Assembly (NCBI GenBank): GCA_029861845.1
Contig: JAOTYM010000032.1
Coordinates: forward strand, 1-39,637
Source: Gammaproteobacteria bacterium
Lineage (GTDB): Bacteria; Pseudomonadota; Gammaproteobacteria; Acidiferrobacterales; SPGG2
Direction: 5' to 3'
DNA length: 39,637 bases
Positions 32,029 through 39,637 of this stretch are shown piece by piece. The notes under the pieces are model-generated. The model did no database searches, was not told the DNA's origin, and was given only the letters and a program-made list of their open reading frames with translations. The position numbers and the translations under genes are program-made. The stretch's first letter is position 1; each line of letters opens with the position of its first letter.

Positions 32029-34545
32029 ATGTTAAATCGTCGTAATTTTCTGAAGATCGGCGCTGCTGCCGCAACCACCACGGTTGCTGCCGGGGCCTCC
32101 CTGAACGTTCACGCAGTGAAGGATTTGCCGCACTGGGGGAACAAGGATTTCTCGCCGGGCACGGGTAAGCGGCGTCAGGCCATTCCGAGTGCGTGTTGGC
32201 AGTGTGTCACGCGTTGCGCCAACATAGGCTACGTCGAGGACGGCCGGCTGGTGAAGATCGAATCCAACGTGAACTCGATTCGCACCGAAGGTGTGATGTG
32301 CGCCAAGGGACAGGGCGCGGTCAACCACACCTACGACCCGGATCGCATCCTGTATCCGATGCAGCGTGTCGGTGAGCGTGGTTCCGGTCAGTGGAAGCGC
32401 ATCTCGTGGGACGAGGCGCTCGACATGGTCGCGGCGCGGATGAAGAAGAACCGCGACGCCGGCACCCCGGAGAAGGTCGCGTTCCACTACGGCCGCATGA
32501 AGGCGAGCCACTCGAAGACCATCGGCGGCTTCTTCAAGGCCTACGGCACCGGCAGCATCGGCAATCACACGGCGCTCTGCGAGGGCGGTAAGTGGACCGC
32601 GCAGGAGCTGACTTGGGGCGGTCACTACGACAACTGGGACTTCGACAACACCAAGTTCGTGCTGAACTTCGGCAGCAATGTCCTGGAGACCCACACCAAT
32701 CACATCCCGACGGCGCACCGCCTGCTGTGGGCGATGGCCGAAAAGGGTGTGGAAATGGTCACCTTCGACGTGCGGCTCTCGAACACCGCGGCGAAGTCGA
32801 AGGAGTGGGTGCCGATCAAGGTCGGTACCGACGGTGCCGTCCTCGCCGCGATGATCAACGTCGTCATGAAGGAGGGGCTGTACAAGGGTGACGGCGAGGA
32901 GTTCCTCAAGTACACCCGCGTCACCGAGGACGTCAACGCGTCCGTGGCGGACAAGGTCAAGGCGATCAAGGCACATGTGAAGGGCTACACGCCTAAGTGG
33001 GCCGAGAAGATCAGCGGCGTACCGGCGAAAAAGATCACTGCGCTGGCCCGCCAGTTCGCGACCACCAAGCCGGCCGTGCTGGTCAGCTACCGCGGACTCG
33101 TCGCCCACTACAACGGCAACGAGGGTGAGCGCCTGGCGCAGCTGCTGTGCGCGGTCACCGGCCAGATGGACAAGCCGGGCACCCGCATGAAGGCGGTCGG
33201 CGCCGGCTGGAAGTTCCCCAAGATCCCGTCAGCGAAGAACGTCAAAAAGCTGCACATCTTCGACGGCTTCCCGGGGCAGGTCGCCTACCCGACGCACCAC
33301 GTCTGCGAGATGGTCTTTCCGATGATCAAGGACGGCAAGCACGGCCGGCCCGACATGTACATCATGTACTGCTACACGCCGGCCTACGCCAACGGCAATA
33401 GCGGCGAGGGCATCGAGGTGCTCAAGGACGAAAAGCTGCTGCCGTTCCTCGTCGCGATCGACCCGTTCTACGGCGACTCGACGATGTACGCTGACCTGAT
33501 CCTGCCCGACACGCCGTTCACCGAGCGTTGGACGGCAGAGGATATGGTCGACCCGGCGCAGATCGGCGAATTCTACATCCGACAACCGTTCACCAAGCCG
33601 CTAGGCGAGGCGCGCGACTTCTCGGACGTGGTGTTCGACCTGGCCAAGCGGCTCGGGCTCGACATGGGCAAGGCGAAGTCGCACGAGGACTATGTGCGCT
33701 TGGCGTGCGAGAACACCCCCGGGGTCAAGGAGGCCGGCGGCTTCGCATACATGAAGAAGCACGGTGTCTGGCACGACAAGAACGCCAAGCCGCAGCAGCA
33801 GGTCTACAACCGTCCGGTGCCGGAGTCGAAATACAAGGCCAAGGGCGTGGTGCTCGACAAGGCCTCCGGTGTCTACTGGAAGCCTGCCAGCGCGGCGGAC
33901 GCGAAGAAGGGCTACGTGGCGACCAAGGGGGCGTACAAGAAGTATGTGGCGCAGAACATGCCGCATGGCGTCTTCTCCGGCTTCGCCCCGGACAAGGTCA
34001 ACAAGTCGGGCTACCTGGAGCTCTGGTCGCCGCTGCTGAAGGCGAAGGGCTTCAACCCGATGCCGACCTGGATTGCGATCCCTGAGCACCAGAAGATGGG
34101 CCGAGACGACTTGATCCTGACCACCTACAAACACGCGACGCAAACGCATTCGCGGACCATGAACTGCAAGTATCTGGCGGAGGTCTTTCACAGCAATCCC
34201 GCGTGGATTAACCCAAAAACCGCCAAGGCCCGCGGTATTTATGACGGTGATCGGATCAAGGTCACGTCGGATGTCGGCTCGATGGTCACCAAGGCGCGGG
34301 TGACCGAGGCGATCATCCCGGGCATCGTCGCGGTGTCGCACCACTGTGGTCACTGGGCGTACGGCCGTTATGCCTCGGGCAAGCGAGCGCCGGCCACCGA
34401 CGAGGAACGCGGTGATCGCGACTTCAAGTTGAAGTGGTGGACCGACAACGGGGTCCACCCCAACTGGGTGATCCCCAACTCGCCGGATCCGATCAACGGC
34501 CAGCAACGCTGGATGGATACGGTTGTGAGGGTAACCCGGGTATAA
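32029..34545 (+). CDS. Periplasmic molybdopterin oxidoreductase catalytic subunit
   Basis: An 838-residue DMSO-reductase-superfamily enzyme with a Tat leader (MLNRRNFLKIGAAAATTTVA). Cys56, Cys59, Cys63 and Cys91 bind the [4Fe-4S] cluster (CWQCVTRC and VMCAKG). Cys184 in GNHTALCEGGKWT sits where the Mo-coordinating residue is expected, placing the protein near the polysulfide/thiosulfate, tetrathionate and arsenic enzymes rather than the NarG or DMSO/TMAO branches. The C-terminal molybdopterin-binding domain starts near residue 690 (LILTTYKHATQTHSRT). The substrate cannot be told from sequence alone. The operon is B-A-chaperone with no NrfD/PsrC-type anchor, as in soluble ArrAB-like enzymes. 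Codons end mostly in C or G, unlike flanking genes, which suggests high expression or recent transfer. Confidence 0.9.
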   Translation: MLNRRNFLKIGAAAATTTVAAGASLNVHAVKDLPHWGNKDFSPGTGKRRQAIPSACWQCVTRCANIGYVEDGRLVKIESNVNSIRTEGVMCAKGQGAVNHTYDPDRILYPMQRVGERGSGQWKRISWDEALDMVAARMKKNRDAGTPEKVAFHYGRMKASHSKTIGGFFKAYGTGSIGNHTALCEGGKWTAQELTWGGHYDNWDFDNTKFVLNFGSNVLETHTNHIPTAHRLLWAMAEKGVEMVTFDVRLSNTAAKSKEWVPIKVGTDGAVLAAMINVVMKEGLYKGDGEEFLKYTRVTEDVNASVADKVKAIKAHVKGYTPKWAEKISGVPAKKITALARQFATTKPAVLVSYRGLVAHYNGNEGERLAQLLCAVTGQMDKPGTRMKAVGAGWKFPKIPSAKNVKKLHIFDGFPGQVAYPTHHVCEMVFPMIKDGKHGRPDMYIMYCYTPAYANGNSGEGIEVLKDEKLLPFLVAIDPFYGDSTMYADLILPDTPFTERWTAEDMVDPAQIGEFYIRQPFTKPLGEARDFSDVVFDLAKRLGLDMGKAKSHEDYVRLACENTPGVKEAGGFAYMKKHGVWHDKNAKPQQQVYNRPVPESKYKAKGVVLDKASGVYWKPASAADAKKGYVATKGAYKKYVAQNMPHGVFSGFAPDKVNKSGYLELWSPLLKAKGFNPMPTWIAIPEHQKMGRDDLILTTYKHATQTHSRTMNCKYLAEVFHSNPAWINPKTAKARGIYDGDRIKVTSDVGSMVTKARVTEAIIPGIVAVSHHCGHWAYGRYASGKRAPATDEERGDRDFKLKWWTDNGVHPNWVIPNSPDPINGQQRWMDTVVRVTRV

Positions 34546-34554
34546 TCGCCGTTC

Positions 34555-35232
34555 ATGAACGGCTCGGGTGGTAGCCCTCATCTCCACCCGGAAGATTTGG
34601 CCAGGACAGCCATGGCGGTGAGTCACCTCCATGGCTTCCTGGCTACTGTTTTCCGGCAAGAGGTCTCGGCGGAATTTCTCAGGCAACTCAGATCGGATGA
34701 GATGCGCGCGACCCTGGAGGCAGGGGACGCCGATTTGGGTGAGCGCGTGTTTGATGGGCCGGAGAACGAGGTGTTGGAAGAACTGGCAGTGGAGTACGCG
34801 GCACTGTTCTTGGGCCCGGGTGGCCACATATCACCGCACGAGTCGATCTACGCAGAAGCCGGGACCGGCAGTCTGTGGGGCAAGGAAACAGTCGCCGTCA
34901 AGCGTTACGTCGAGGGGCTGGGGTTCCAGTACGACAAACAGTACGCGGGTATACCCGATCATATCAGTGTTGAACTCGAGCTGATGAGTGAACTGGCAAG
35001 ACGCGAGAGTGTGGCGTGGGAGAATGGCGACAAGGATCAGGCAGCCAATTGCCTGGAGTACCAGCAGGAGTTTGTGCGCGACCATCTGTCCACCTGGGTT
35101 TACACGTTCTGCGACAAGGTCGTAACGACAACGCAACTGCCCTTTTATCGAGAGACGGCCCGCCTGCTGGCCGATTTTCTTGGCGGTGAGGAAGAGGAAA
35201 TCGATCGCCGTCTGGCCGCTGCCAAGGCCTAA
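34555..35232 (+). CDS. TorD/DmsD-family molybdoenzyme chaperone
   Basis: A 225-residue all-helical cytoplasmic chaperone that binds the Tat leader and helps cofactor loading. The family signature AALFLGPGGHISPHESIY is at about residues 81-98. It starts 9 bases after the catalytic subunit stop and is most likely co-transcribed and specific for it. The ATG at 34555 gives a start close to the family norm. It returns to the codon use of the general background, unlike the two structural genes before it. Confidence 0.92.
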   Translation: MNGSGGSPHLHPEDLARTAMAVSHLHGFLATVFRQEVSAEFLRQLRSDEMRATLEAGDADLGERVFDGPENEVLEELAVEYAALFLGPGGHISPHESIYAEAGTGSLWGKETVAVKRYVEGLGFQYDKQYAGIPDHISVELELMSELARRESVAWENGDKDQAANCLEYQQEFVRDHLSTWVYTFCDKVVTTTQLPFYRETARLLADFLGGEEEEIDRRLAAAKA

Positions 35233-35286
35233 GTTTGCCACCTTTACCTGTAGAATAATTTCCTCTTAGTCGCCGCGAACGTGCAC

Positions 35287-36009
35287 ATGTTTGATGTTAG
35301 GGTGTTCTTGGACATTGGGCGAATTCTAGGGCTTGTGACCGCCCTGGTATACGTTCAGCCTGCCTTAGCGTGCGGCTGGTGGGGCGATGGCGAGAGCGAC
35401 GACCTGTTGCGGGCCTTGACCGTTCGTGCCGATGGGACTATCGCTCGTGAAGAAGACTCCGACCGGGAACCGCCGGAGGCGATGATTCGTATCGGTGATC
35501 GATTCCGGACCGGTAGCGGCGGGCTGCGTGACCTGCCCATGGCAGTATATTGGTATCGGGCAGCGGCGCAGCGAAGTTTTGCCCCCGGACAGTACAATCT
35601 GGCCATGATGTATGAGCAGGGTCTGGGTGTAGCCCAGAATTACGACCAGGCGGCCCAATGGTACCGTCGGGCCGCCGAGCAGGGCGACGTGCACGCACAG
35701 CACCATCTGGGGGAACTCTACCAGCAAGGTCGCGGGGTGCCGTTAGACGCCGTCAAAGCGGCCTACTGGTTTCTTCGAGCCGCCGAGCAGGGACACTCGG
35801 ACGTCTTTGCCACCGTTGCCGGATTGTACTGGGAGGGCAATGGTGTCCCGCGTGATGAATTACTGGCTCGGGTGTGGTGGCGGCTGGCCGCCGACCATGG
35901 TGACGCATCGGTACTTGGCGATATGCGGGCGGCGGGCACCCGGCTCGGGCCTGAAGCCGTGGCCAGGGTCCAGGAACTGGTGGACGAGTGGAAAAGAAGA
36001 TGGCATTAG
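35287..36009 (+). CDS. Exported Sel1-repeat protein
   Basis: A 240-residue protein with a signal peptide (GRILGLVTALVYVQPALA) and at least four Sel1-like helical repeats of about 36 residues: MAVYWYRAAAQRSFAPGQYN, DQAAQWYRRAAEQGDVHAQH, VKAAYWFLRAAEQGHSDVFA and DELLARVWWRLAADHGDASV. Sel1 repeats mediate protein-protein contacts, and periplasmic examples often act as scaffolds. The partner here is unknown. The ATG at 35287 is used; a GTG two codons upstream is equally possible, and neither has a clear ribosome-binding site. It follows the chaperone by 54 bases and may or may not be in the operon. Confidence 0.85.
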   Translation: MFDVRVFLDIGRILGLVTALVYVQPALACGWWGDGESDDLLRALTVRADGTIAREEDSDREPPEAMIRIGDRFRTGSGGLRDLPMAVYWYRAAAQRSFAPGQYNLAMMYEQGLGVAQNYDQAAQWYRRAAEQGDVHAQHHLGELYQQGRGVPLDAVKAAYWFLRAAEQGHSDVFATVAGLYWEGNGVPRDELLARVWWRLAADHGDASVLGDMRAAGTRLGPEAVARVQELVDEWKRRWH

Positions 36010-36094
36010 TCCCGGTGTGGGCCGAGCAGTTGGGACCGCCTTAAACCTGGTCTCTGTGTGAGTGGGATGATGCCCAAAGTAGCAATCGCTAGTA

Positions 36095-36700
36095 GTGGTG
36101 GCAGACATTAGCGCAACCGATCTCTCTAAGGGGATCGAGTGCCATCCTGTTTCCAAGGAGCGCTGGCAGGACCTCGAACAACTCCTCGGTGACCGCGGTG
36201 GTTGGCAGGGTTGCTGGTGCATGCGTTGGCGCCTACCGCGGGGCCGGTTTGTGAGTCAGCAGGGCGCACCAAATCGACGTGCGCTGCGCCGGGAAATCGG
36301 AGCCGGGCGCTATACCGGCGTCGTGGCCTACCGGGATGGCGAACCGGTGGCCTGGTGTTCGGTGGGTCCGCGCGAGAGCTATCCGGTTCTGGAAACCAGC
36401 GATCTGCTTGCGCGAGTCGATGATCGCGCCGTGTGGTCAATCACCTGTGTATATGTCGCCAAGCGGGCCAGACGCCAGGGTATTACCGTACCGCTGATCC
36501 AGGGCGCAGTGGCCTTTGCGGCGCAGAACCATGCTGAGGTCGTTGAGGCCTATCCGGTTATTCCACTGTCACCAAGAACGCCCGTGGTCGCGGCCATGAC
36601 CGGGATCTACTCGGCCTTTCAGAAAGCGGGGTTCAGCGAAGTTTTGCGGCGGGTGGACATTCGCCCGATCATGCGTTACGAGATCACACCAGAAGAGTGA
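36095..36700 (+). CDS. GNAT-family N-acetyltransferase
   Basis: A 201-residue GNAT protein. Strand beta4 and the acetyl-CoA loop are seen in SITCVYVAKRARRQGITVPL, where the Q/RxxGx(G/A) loop reads RRQGIT, followed by a long helix (IQGAVAFAAQNHAEVVEAYP). The N-terminal part has a Cys/Trp-rich segment (GWQGCWCMRW). The acceptor substrate is unknown. The start is one of two consecutive GTG codons; there is no in-frame ATG near the expected N-terminus. It ends convergently with the membrane-protein gene on the other strand. Confidence 0.82.
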   Translation: MVADISATDLSKGIECHPVSKERWQDLEQLLGDRGGWQGCWCMRWRLPRGRFVSQQGAPNRRALRREIGAGRYTGVVAYRDGEPVAWCSVGPRESYPVLETSDLLARVDDRAVWSITCVYVAKRARRQGITVPLIQGAVAFAAQNHAEVVEAYPVIPLSPRTPVVAAMTGIYSAFQKAGFSEVLRRVDIRPIMRYEITPEE

Positions 36701-36750
36701 TAGTTGGCCATTGAATCACTGCTACTCGTTCGTTAGTTCTGGGAACGCGC

Positions 36751-36770
36751 ACGCGCATCTGTTAGCGCGT
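36751..36770. repeat. Inverted repeat between convergent genes
   Basis: ACGCGC, an 8-base loop and GCGCGT form a GC-rich hairpin in the 121-base gap between the GNAT gene and the membrane-protein gene. There is no T tract, so terminator function is uncertain. Confidence 0.4.
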
Positions 36771-36821
36771 CTCGGAATCACCCTCAGGGACTGCCCATCC
36801 TGATTACGCGTCGCCCACCGC

Positions 36822-37274
36822 TCAACCCCGCCTCTGGTCCGGAACAATGTGATCACGAAACAGTAATACCTTGTGGCGATATTCGCCTGGCATATGGCTG
36901 GCGACAGCGCCAATGACGAGGGCGGCGATGAGCAATGAGACGCGTGCCTCCCAGAAGATGGGTACGAGCGCCATCAAGACAAGTTTCACCAACACTGCGA
37001 GTCCTCTCACCTCGAACAGAACGCCTAAGCTGGCGTGAAGGTCCGTGGCCAGCAAAAGAAGCCCGGATAACACCGTCCCCAGTAACCACGGCTCCAGGGC
37101 GGCGCTGGGCTGCCCGAAGATATACCCAGCAAGCAGCGTTCCCGCGGTAAAAATGTGCACGGTACGCAGCGCCGTGCGCGCCCCGCGGCGGCAGGAAAAG
37201 TCCCGCGGTACGGTTGGAAACAGGGCAGACACTATCTTTTTTGTCCGCGCTGGCGAGGCGTTGGAGTTATTCAC
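36822..37274 (-). CDS. Four-helix membrane protein, unknown
   Basis: A 150-residue protein with a polar N-terminus and about four hydrophobic helices, among them VHIFTAGTLLAGYIFG, WLLGTVLSGLLLLATDLHAS and VSLLIAALVIGAVASHMPGE. Histidines lie in or near helices (TVHIF, DLHAS, ASHMP). The tail SHMPGEYRHKVLLFRDHIV looks conserved-type, but I cannot name the family. It starts at a GTG that overlaps the stop of the TauE-like gene by 4 bases (GTGA), so it is translationally coupled to it and forms the end of a moaA-tauE operon. Confidence 0.7.
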   Translation of the reverse strand: MNNSNASPARTKKIVSALFPTVPRDFSCRRGARTALRTVHIFTAGTLLAGYIFGQPSAALEPWLLGTVLSGLLLLATDLHASLGVLFEVRGLAVLVKLVLMALVPIFWEARVSLLIAALVIGAVASHMPGEYRHKVLLFRDHIVPDQRRG

Positions 37275-38032
37275 GTTATGACGGCCTGGGCAGTCATGAA
37301 CATCTTCACCCCTGCGATCACCAGCACAACACCGAGCAGCTTACGCAAGTTGGCGGGCGCTACGCGTCGGGTCGCGAGCTCGGAACCAATAACGCCCCCC
37401 ACAAGTGCCGCCACCACTAGCGCCGGCAATCCGGTCGGCCAGCCTGTAGCCACGGTCATGTAGCCGAGCAGGCCAGCGATCGAGTTCGCAAGGATAAACG
37501 CCGCCGCGATGGCGGCATTGGTCCGCATGTTGGTCCAGCACAGAAACAGAAGTAGCGGGCTCAAGAAAATGCCGCCGCCGACCCCGGTCAGCCCGGCAAG
37601 GAAACCGATAGCGGCGCCGACCGGTAAGGCGATCCAGAGCGTCGGTGTGGCCGTCGCAGGCCTGTCTCCAGAGTCAATGAGGAGGCGAGCCGCGGCGACC
37701 AGTAGCACCGCGCCGACGACATATTTATAGGTAGGCTCATCGATGACGTAGGCACCGCCCAGATAGGCCATGGGCACCGAGGTTAGAGCGAGTGGGACAA
37801 ACAGTCGCACGTTGAAATGTCCGGCTCGATACAGCCTGGCAAATACGAGGCTCGCGACAAAGATGTTCATCACCAGGGCGGCAGCCTTCATGTCCTGTGC
37901 CGACAAGCCAAACAGCGCCATCATTGCGATATAACCCGAAGCCCCACCGTGACCAACAGACGAGTAGAGGACAGCCGCCACAACGATGGCGCCGAGTAAC
38001 CACATGAACGGGTCTGTTAACGCGAATCCCAT
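37271..38032 (-). CDS. TauE/SafE (TSUP) family transporter
   Basis: A 253-residue integral membrane protein with about seven to eight helices. The first motif is SVGHGGASGYIAMMALFGL and the second-half counterpart is GLTGVGGGIFLSPLLLFLC, the paired glycine-rich motifs of the TSUP family. Members export sulfite, sulfoacetate or related anions. In a window with a possible sulfur-type molybdoenzyme and its moaA gene next door, sulfite or another oxyanion is a reasonable but untested guess. It is 11 bases after moaA. Confidence 0.9.
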   Translation of the reverse strand: MGFALTDPFMWLLGAIVVAAVLYSSVGHGGASGYIAMMALFGLSAQDMKAAALVMNIFVASLVFARLYRAGHFNVRLFVPLALTSVPMAYLGGAYVIDEPTYKYVVGAVLLVAAARLLIDSGDRPATATPTLWIALPVGAAIGFLAGLTGVGGGIFLSPLLLFLCWTNMRTNAAIAAAFILANSIAGLLGYMTVATGWPTGLPALVVAALVGGVIGSELATRRVAPANLRKLLGVVLVIAGVKMFMTAQAVIT

Positions 38033-38043
38033 CTCTAAATCTT

Positions 38044-39108
38044 CTAACCCCCGGTCATAGACATGAACCGCACGAGCTGTCTGGGCCGTCCACGAAATTC
38101 ATGGCGCGCCGGCTTGTGGGCAATCGCCGCGACGATGGCTTCTTTCAACCCCGCATCGCTGACACCCTGCCTCAGCAGCGGACGCAGTTCATACCGATGA
38201 TCCTGACCCAAGCACAGGTACAACGTACCGTCCACCGCAAGCCGCACCCGATTGCAGGTCTCACAGAAGTGTTGCGAGATAGGGGTAATCAAGCCGATGT
38301 GTAAATTCGTACCGCCGACCTGGTAATAACGCGCGGGCCCACCGCCAGGCATCGCGCTGGGAACAAGGTCGAACTTACGGGCGAGCTTCTCCTTTATGAT
38401 CTGCAGATCTAGGTAGTGCTGGCTAGCGTGGCCACCAGTACTACCCATGGGCATGATCTCAATCAGCCGCAAAACAAAACCATGCACCAGACAAAACTCC
38501 ACCATATCCTCGAACTCGTCATCATTGACATTTCTTAGAGCGACCATGTTTATCTTTATCGGACGAAACCCCGCATGCTTGGCCGCCATAAGCCCCGCGA
38601 GTACGGGCTCTAAACGACCGCCAGTAATGCGCTCAAACCGTTCCGGCTGAAGAGAGTCAAGGCTAACATTGAGGCGAGCGATGCCTGCCTGCCGCAGTGC
38701 CGTTGTGTGACTAGCCAACAAAGTAGCATTGGTGCTGAGCGACAGATCTTCGATTCCGCGAAGCGCTGACAGGCGCTTCGCAAGCAACGGCAGATCCTTG
38801 CGAATCAAGGGTTCGCCGCCAGTGATGCGTATCCTGCTTACGCCAAGCTCGCCAAAGGCACGAACGATGCGTTCGATCTCGTCAAAGGTGAGTCGCTGTT
38901 CTTTATGCTCGAAATCCTTGAAACCTTTCGGGAGACAATAAAAGCAACGCAGATTACATTTGTCTGTGACCGACAGACGGACGTACTCGATTCGTCTGCC
39001 GAAAGAATCTATCAAGGCTGGTCTCATTTTCTTGGTCTCGCTTGCCCTTTCTTCAGATTCCATTATGCAACCACCAAAGTCGGCACTGCTTGCTGTGATC
39101 TTTTTCAT
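38044..39108 (-). CDS. moaA: GTP 3',8-cyclase, molybdenum cofactor synthesis
   Basis: A 354-residue radical SAM enzyme that starts molybdopterin synthesis from GTP. The N-terminal cluster is Cys51, Cys55 and Cys58 in TDKCNLRCFYCLP. RITGGEPLIRKDL and the C-terminal substrate-binding cluster (CETCNRVRLAVDGTLYLCLG) follow, and the chain ends in the essential Gly-Gly (SMTGG). The ATG at 39108 has a GAGGGGGCG ribosome-binding site; later ATGs at 39063 and 39027 would give shorter proteins closer to the usual family N-terminus. It provides the cofactor needed by the molybdoenzyme 4 kb away. A weak FNR-like dyad lies upstream. Confidence 0.95.
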   Translation of the reverse strand: MKKITASSADFGGCIMESEERASETKKMRPALIDSFGRRIEYVRLSVTDKCNLRCFYCLPKGFKDFEHKEQRLTFDEIERIVRAFGELGVSRIRITGGEPLIRKDLPLLAKRLSALRGIEDLSLSTNATLLASHTTALRQAGIARLNVSLDSLQPERFERITGGRLEPVLAGLMAAKHAGFRPIKINMVALRNVNDDEFEDMVEFCLVHGFVLRLIEIMPMGSTGGHASQHYLDLQIIKEKLARKFDLVPSAMPGGGPARYYQVGGTNLHIGLITPISQHFCETCNRVRLAVDGTLYLCLGQDHRYELRPLLRQGVSDAGLKEAIVAAIAHKPARHEFRGRPRQLVRFMSMTGG

Positions 39109-39188
39109 GACGCCCCCTCGACCGCTAGCGCGCCGCCCTGTCTGCCCTCCCAGAACTTGCAAAATATATAACCCGCCTGGTCAAGCGA

Positions 39189-39202
39189 ATGATCAAGATC
39201 AG
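39189..39202 (-). promoter_or_regulatory. Weak FNR-like dyad before moaA
   Basis: ATGATCAAGATCAG keeps the TGAT-N4-ATCA core but loses both outermost bases. It is centred about 88 bases upstream of the chosen moaA ATG. moaA is oxygen-regulated in E. coli, which makes the site worth noting. Confidence 0.35.
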
Positions 39203-39258
39203 TAATGCTCGCCGGGAATGCCACCACCTGCCCTGGTGGGCCAACAGCGGAAAAGGCC

Positions 39259-39637
39259 TTACGGTTTCGACCTCTGAGCGCTGATACCAGCGCGTTGTCC
39301 TCTGAGGTGAGCCAACCCCGCGTTGGCGGGTCCGTCGTTAATCTTGACAGCTAGGTCGATCTGCCGCACCGACCGTTGCATGGCAATCAGTCTCTCGATC
39401 AGCCCAAGATTCTCACGATAGGCCCGGGCGACCCGTTCCACGCCCTCCAAGGCGTCCCGATGCTTACGGAAAAGAAGCGTTTTTGGGTCGATGAGGTCCG
39501 GCTGGCTGAGTTGGCCCGCGATGAGTGAATCCACTGCCAATAGGTTCTCCAGGGCTTCAGTGTGATAACTCTCGTGACCTCGCAGCGCATAGTTCTTGAA
39601 GTTATGAATGGCCTTGCCGTAACCGAGCTGAAACTCG
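39259..39637 (-). CDS. Partial sensor-like helical protein, truncated at both ends
   Basis: An open frame enters from the right edge without a start and ends at a TAA (39259-39261). About 125 residues are visible. They include FQLGYGKAIHNFKNYALRGH, a pattern I associate with helical sensor domains of some bacterial signalling proteins, and then heptad-rich helices (VERVARAYRENLGLIERLIA). Such domains are usually followed by a membrane helix and an output domain. Here the chain stops soon after NDGPANAGLAHLRGQ, with a tail (RAGISAQRSKP) that does not look family-like. It may be a truncated gene. The output domain is not in the window. Confidence 0.5.
   Translation of the reverse strand, partial: EFQLGYGKAIHNFKNYALRGHESYHTEALENLLAVDSLIAGQLSQPDLIDPKTLLFRKHRDALEGVERVARAYRENLGLIERLIAMQRSVRQIDLAVKINDGPANAGLAHLRGQRAGISAQRSKP

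Noticed and set aside
32032..33108. Long open frame on the minus strand opposite the molybdoenzyme
   Set aside because: It is a shadow of the GC-rich coding strand: low-complexity Arg/His/Val composition, no ribosome-binding site, no family features.
32029..34545. Naming the molybdoenzyme arsenate reductase (ArrA), thiosulfate reductase or tetrathionate reductase
   Set aside because: The lack of a membrane anchor and the cysteine ligand are shared by several families; without alignment the substrate cannot be assigned.
33601..34827. Long open frame (over 400 codons) on the minus strand across the molybdoenzyme and chaperone genes
   Set aside because: Same reason. The plus-strand proteins here have unmistakable catalytic and chaperone motifs.
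1..39637. tRNA, rRNA, CRISPR arrays, insertion sequences or prophage genes
   Set aside because: I looked on both strands for cloverleaf-like segments, regularly spaced repeats and transposase or integrase motifs and saw none I could support.

Overview
The window looks like part of a facultatively anaerobic gammaproteobacterial chromosome, probably a sulfur- or nitrogen-oxide-respiring lineage. This is inferred from gene content: an FNR/ANR-type oxygen regulator, the cco cbb3-oxidase cluster in its usual proteobacterial order, hemN, a Dnr-like regulator, many c-type cytochromes, a Tat-exported molybdenum enzyme and sulfite-exporter-like proteins. I saw no rRNA, tRNA, CRISPR array, transposase or prophage gene, and I do not assign a species.

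Bases 1-13,900 form a microaerobic respiration block. On the minus strand, from high to low coordinates, lie a Yip1-family membrane protein, ccoN, ccoO, ccoQ, ccoP, ccoG, ccoH and a DsbD/SafE-like membrane protein. Several of these genes overlap or nearly touch. Further left are fnr, a small heat-shock protein, a small cytochrome c and a partial coiled-coil protein cut by the window edge. On the plus strand run ccoI, ccoS and hemN. FNR-type dyads (TTGAT-N4-ATCAA) sit before fnr, hsp20, hemN and the left-edge gene, and a degenerate one lies between the divergent cco arms.

Bases 13,900-23,400 hold a second respiratory module. It has a Dnr-like regulator, a thioredoxin-like protein, a c5-type cytochrome, a SirB2 protein and then an FNR-boxed gene run: small subunit IIa, CuA subunit II, subunit I, ctaB, SCO, a cytochrome b-ferredoxin-FlpD fusion and a membrane-anchored unknown. 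A hemerythrin and a HIG1-domain protein follow. Subunit I keeps all six metal-binding histidines but replaces the helix VI tyrosine with glutamine. With the Dnr-like regulator and hemerythrin nearby, this suggests an sNOR-like nitric oxide reductase rather than an ordinary oxidase.

Bases 23,400-30,500 mix live genes with decay. There are two cytochromes c and a Tat-exported PCYCGC-motif protein. There are also a cupredoxin with an out-of-frame deletion over its copper site, a PDZ-domain scrap, a cytochrome-domain scrap, an NtrC-type regulator that has lost its Walker B region, and its partner kinase broken in two places.

Bases 31,200-35,200 encode a GC-rich operon: a Tat-exported four-cluster ferredoxin subunit, a molybdopterin catalytic subunit and a TorD-type chaperone, with no membrane anchor. 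A sigma54-type -24/-12 element and two matching dyads lie upstream. Another sigma54-type element precedes a cytochrome c gene at 26 kb, so two probable sigma54 promoters flank a broken sigma54 activator. The right end carries a Sel1-repeat protein, a GNAT acetyltransferase, a moaA-tauE-membrane protein operon and a truncated sensor-like gene at the edge.
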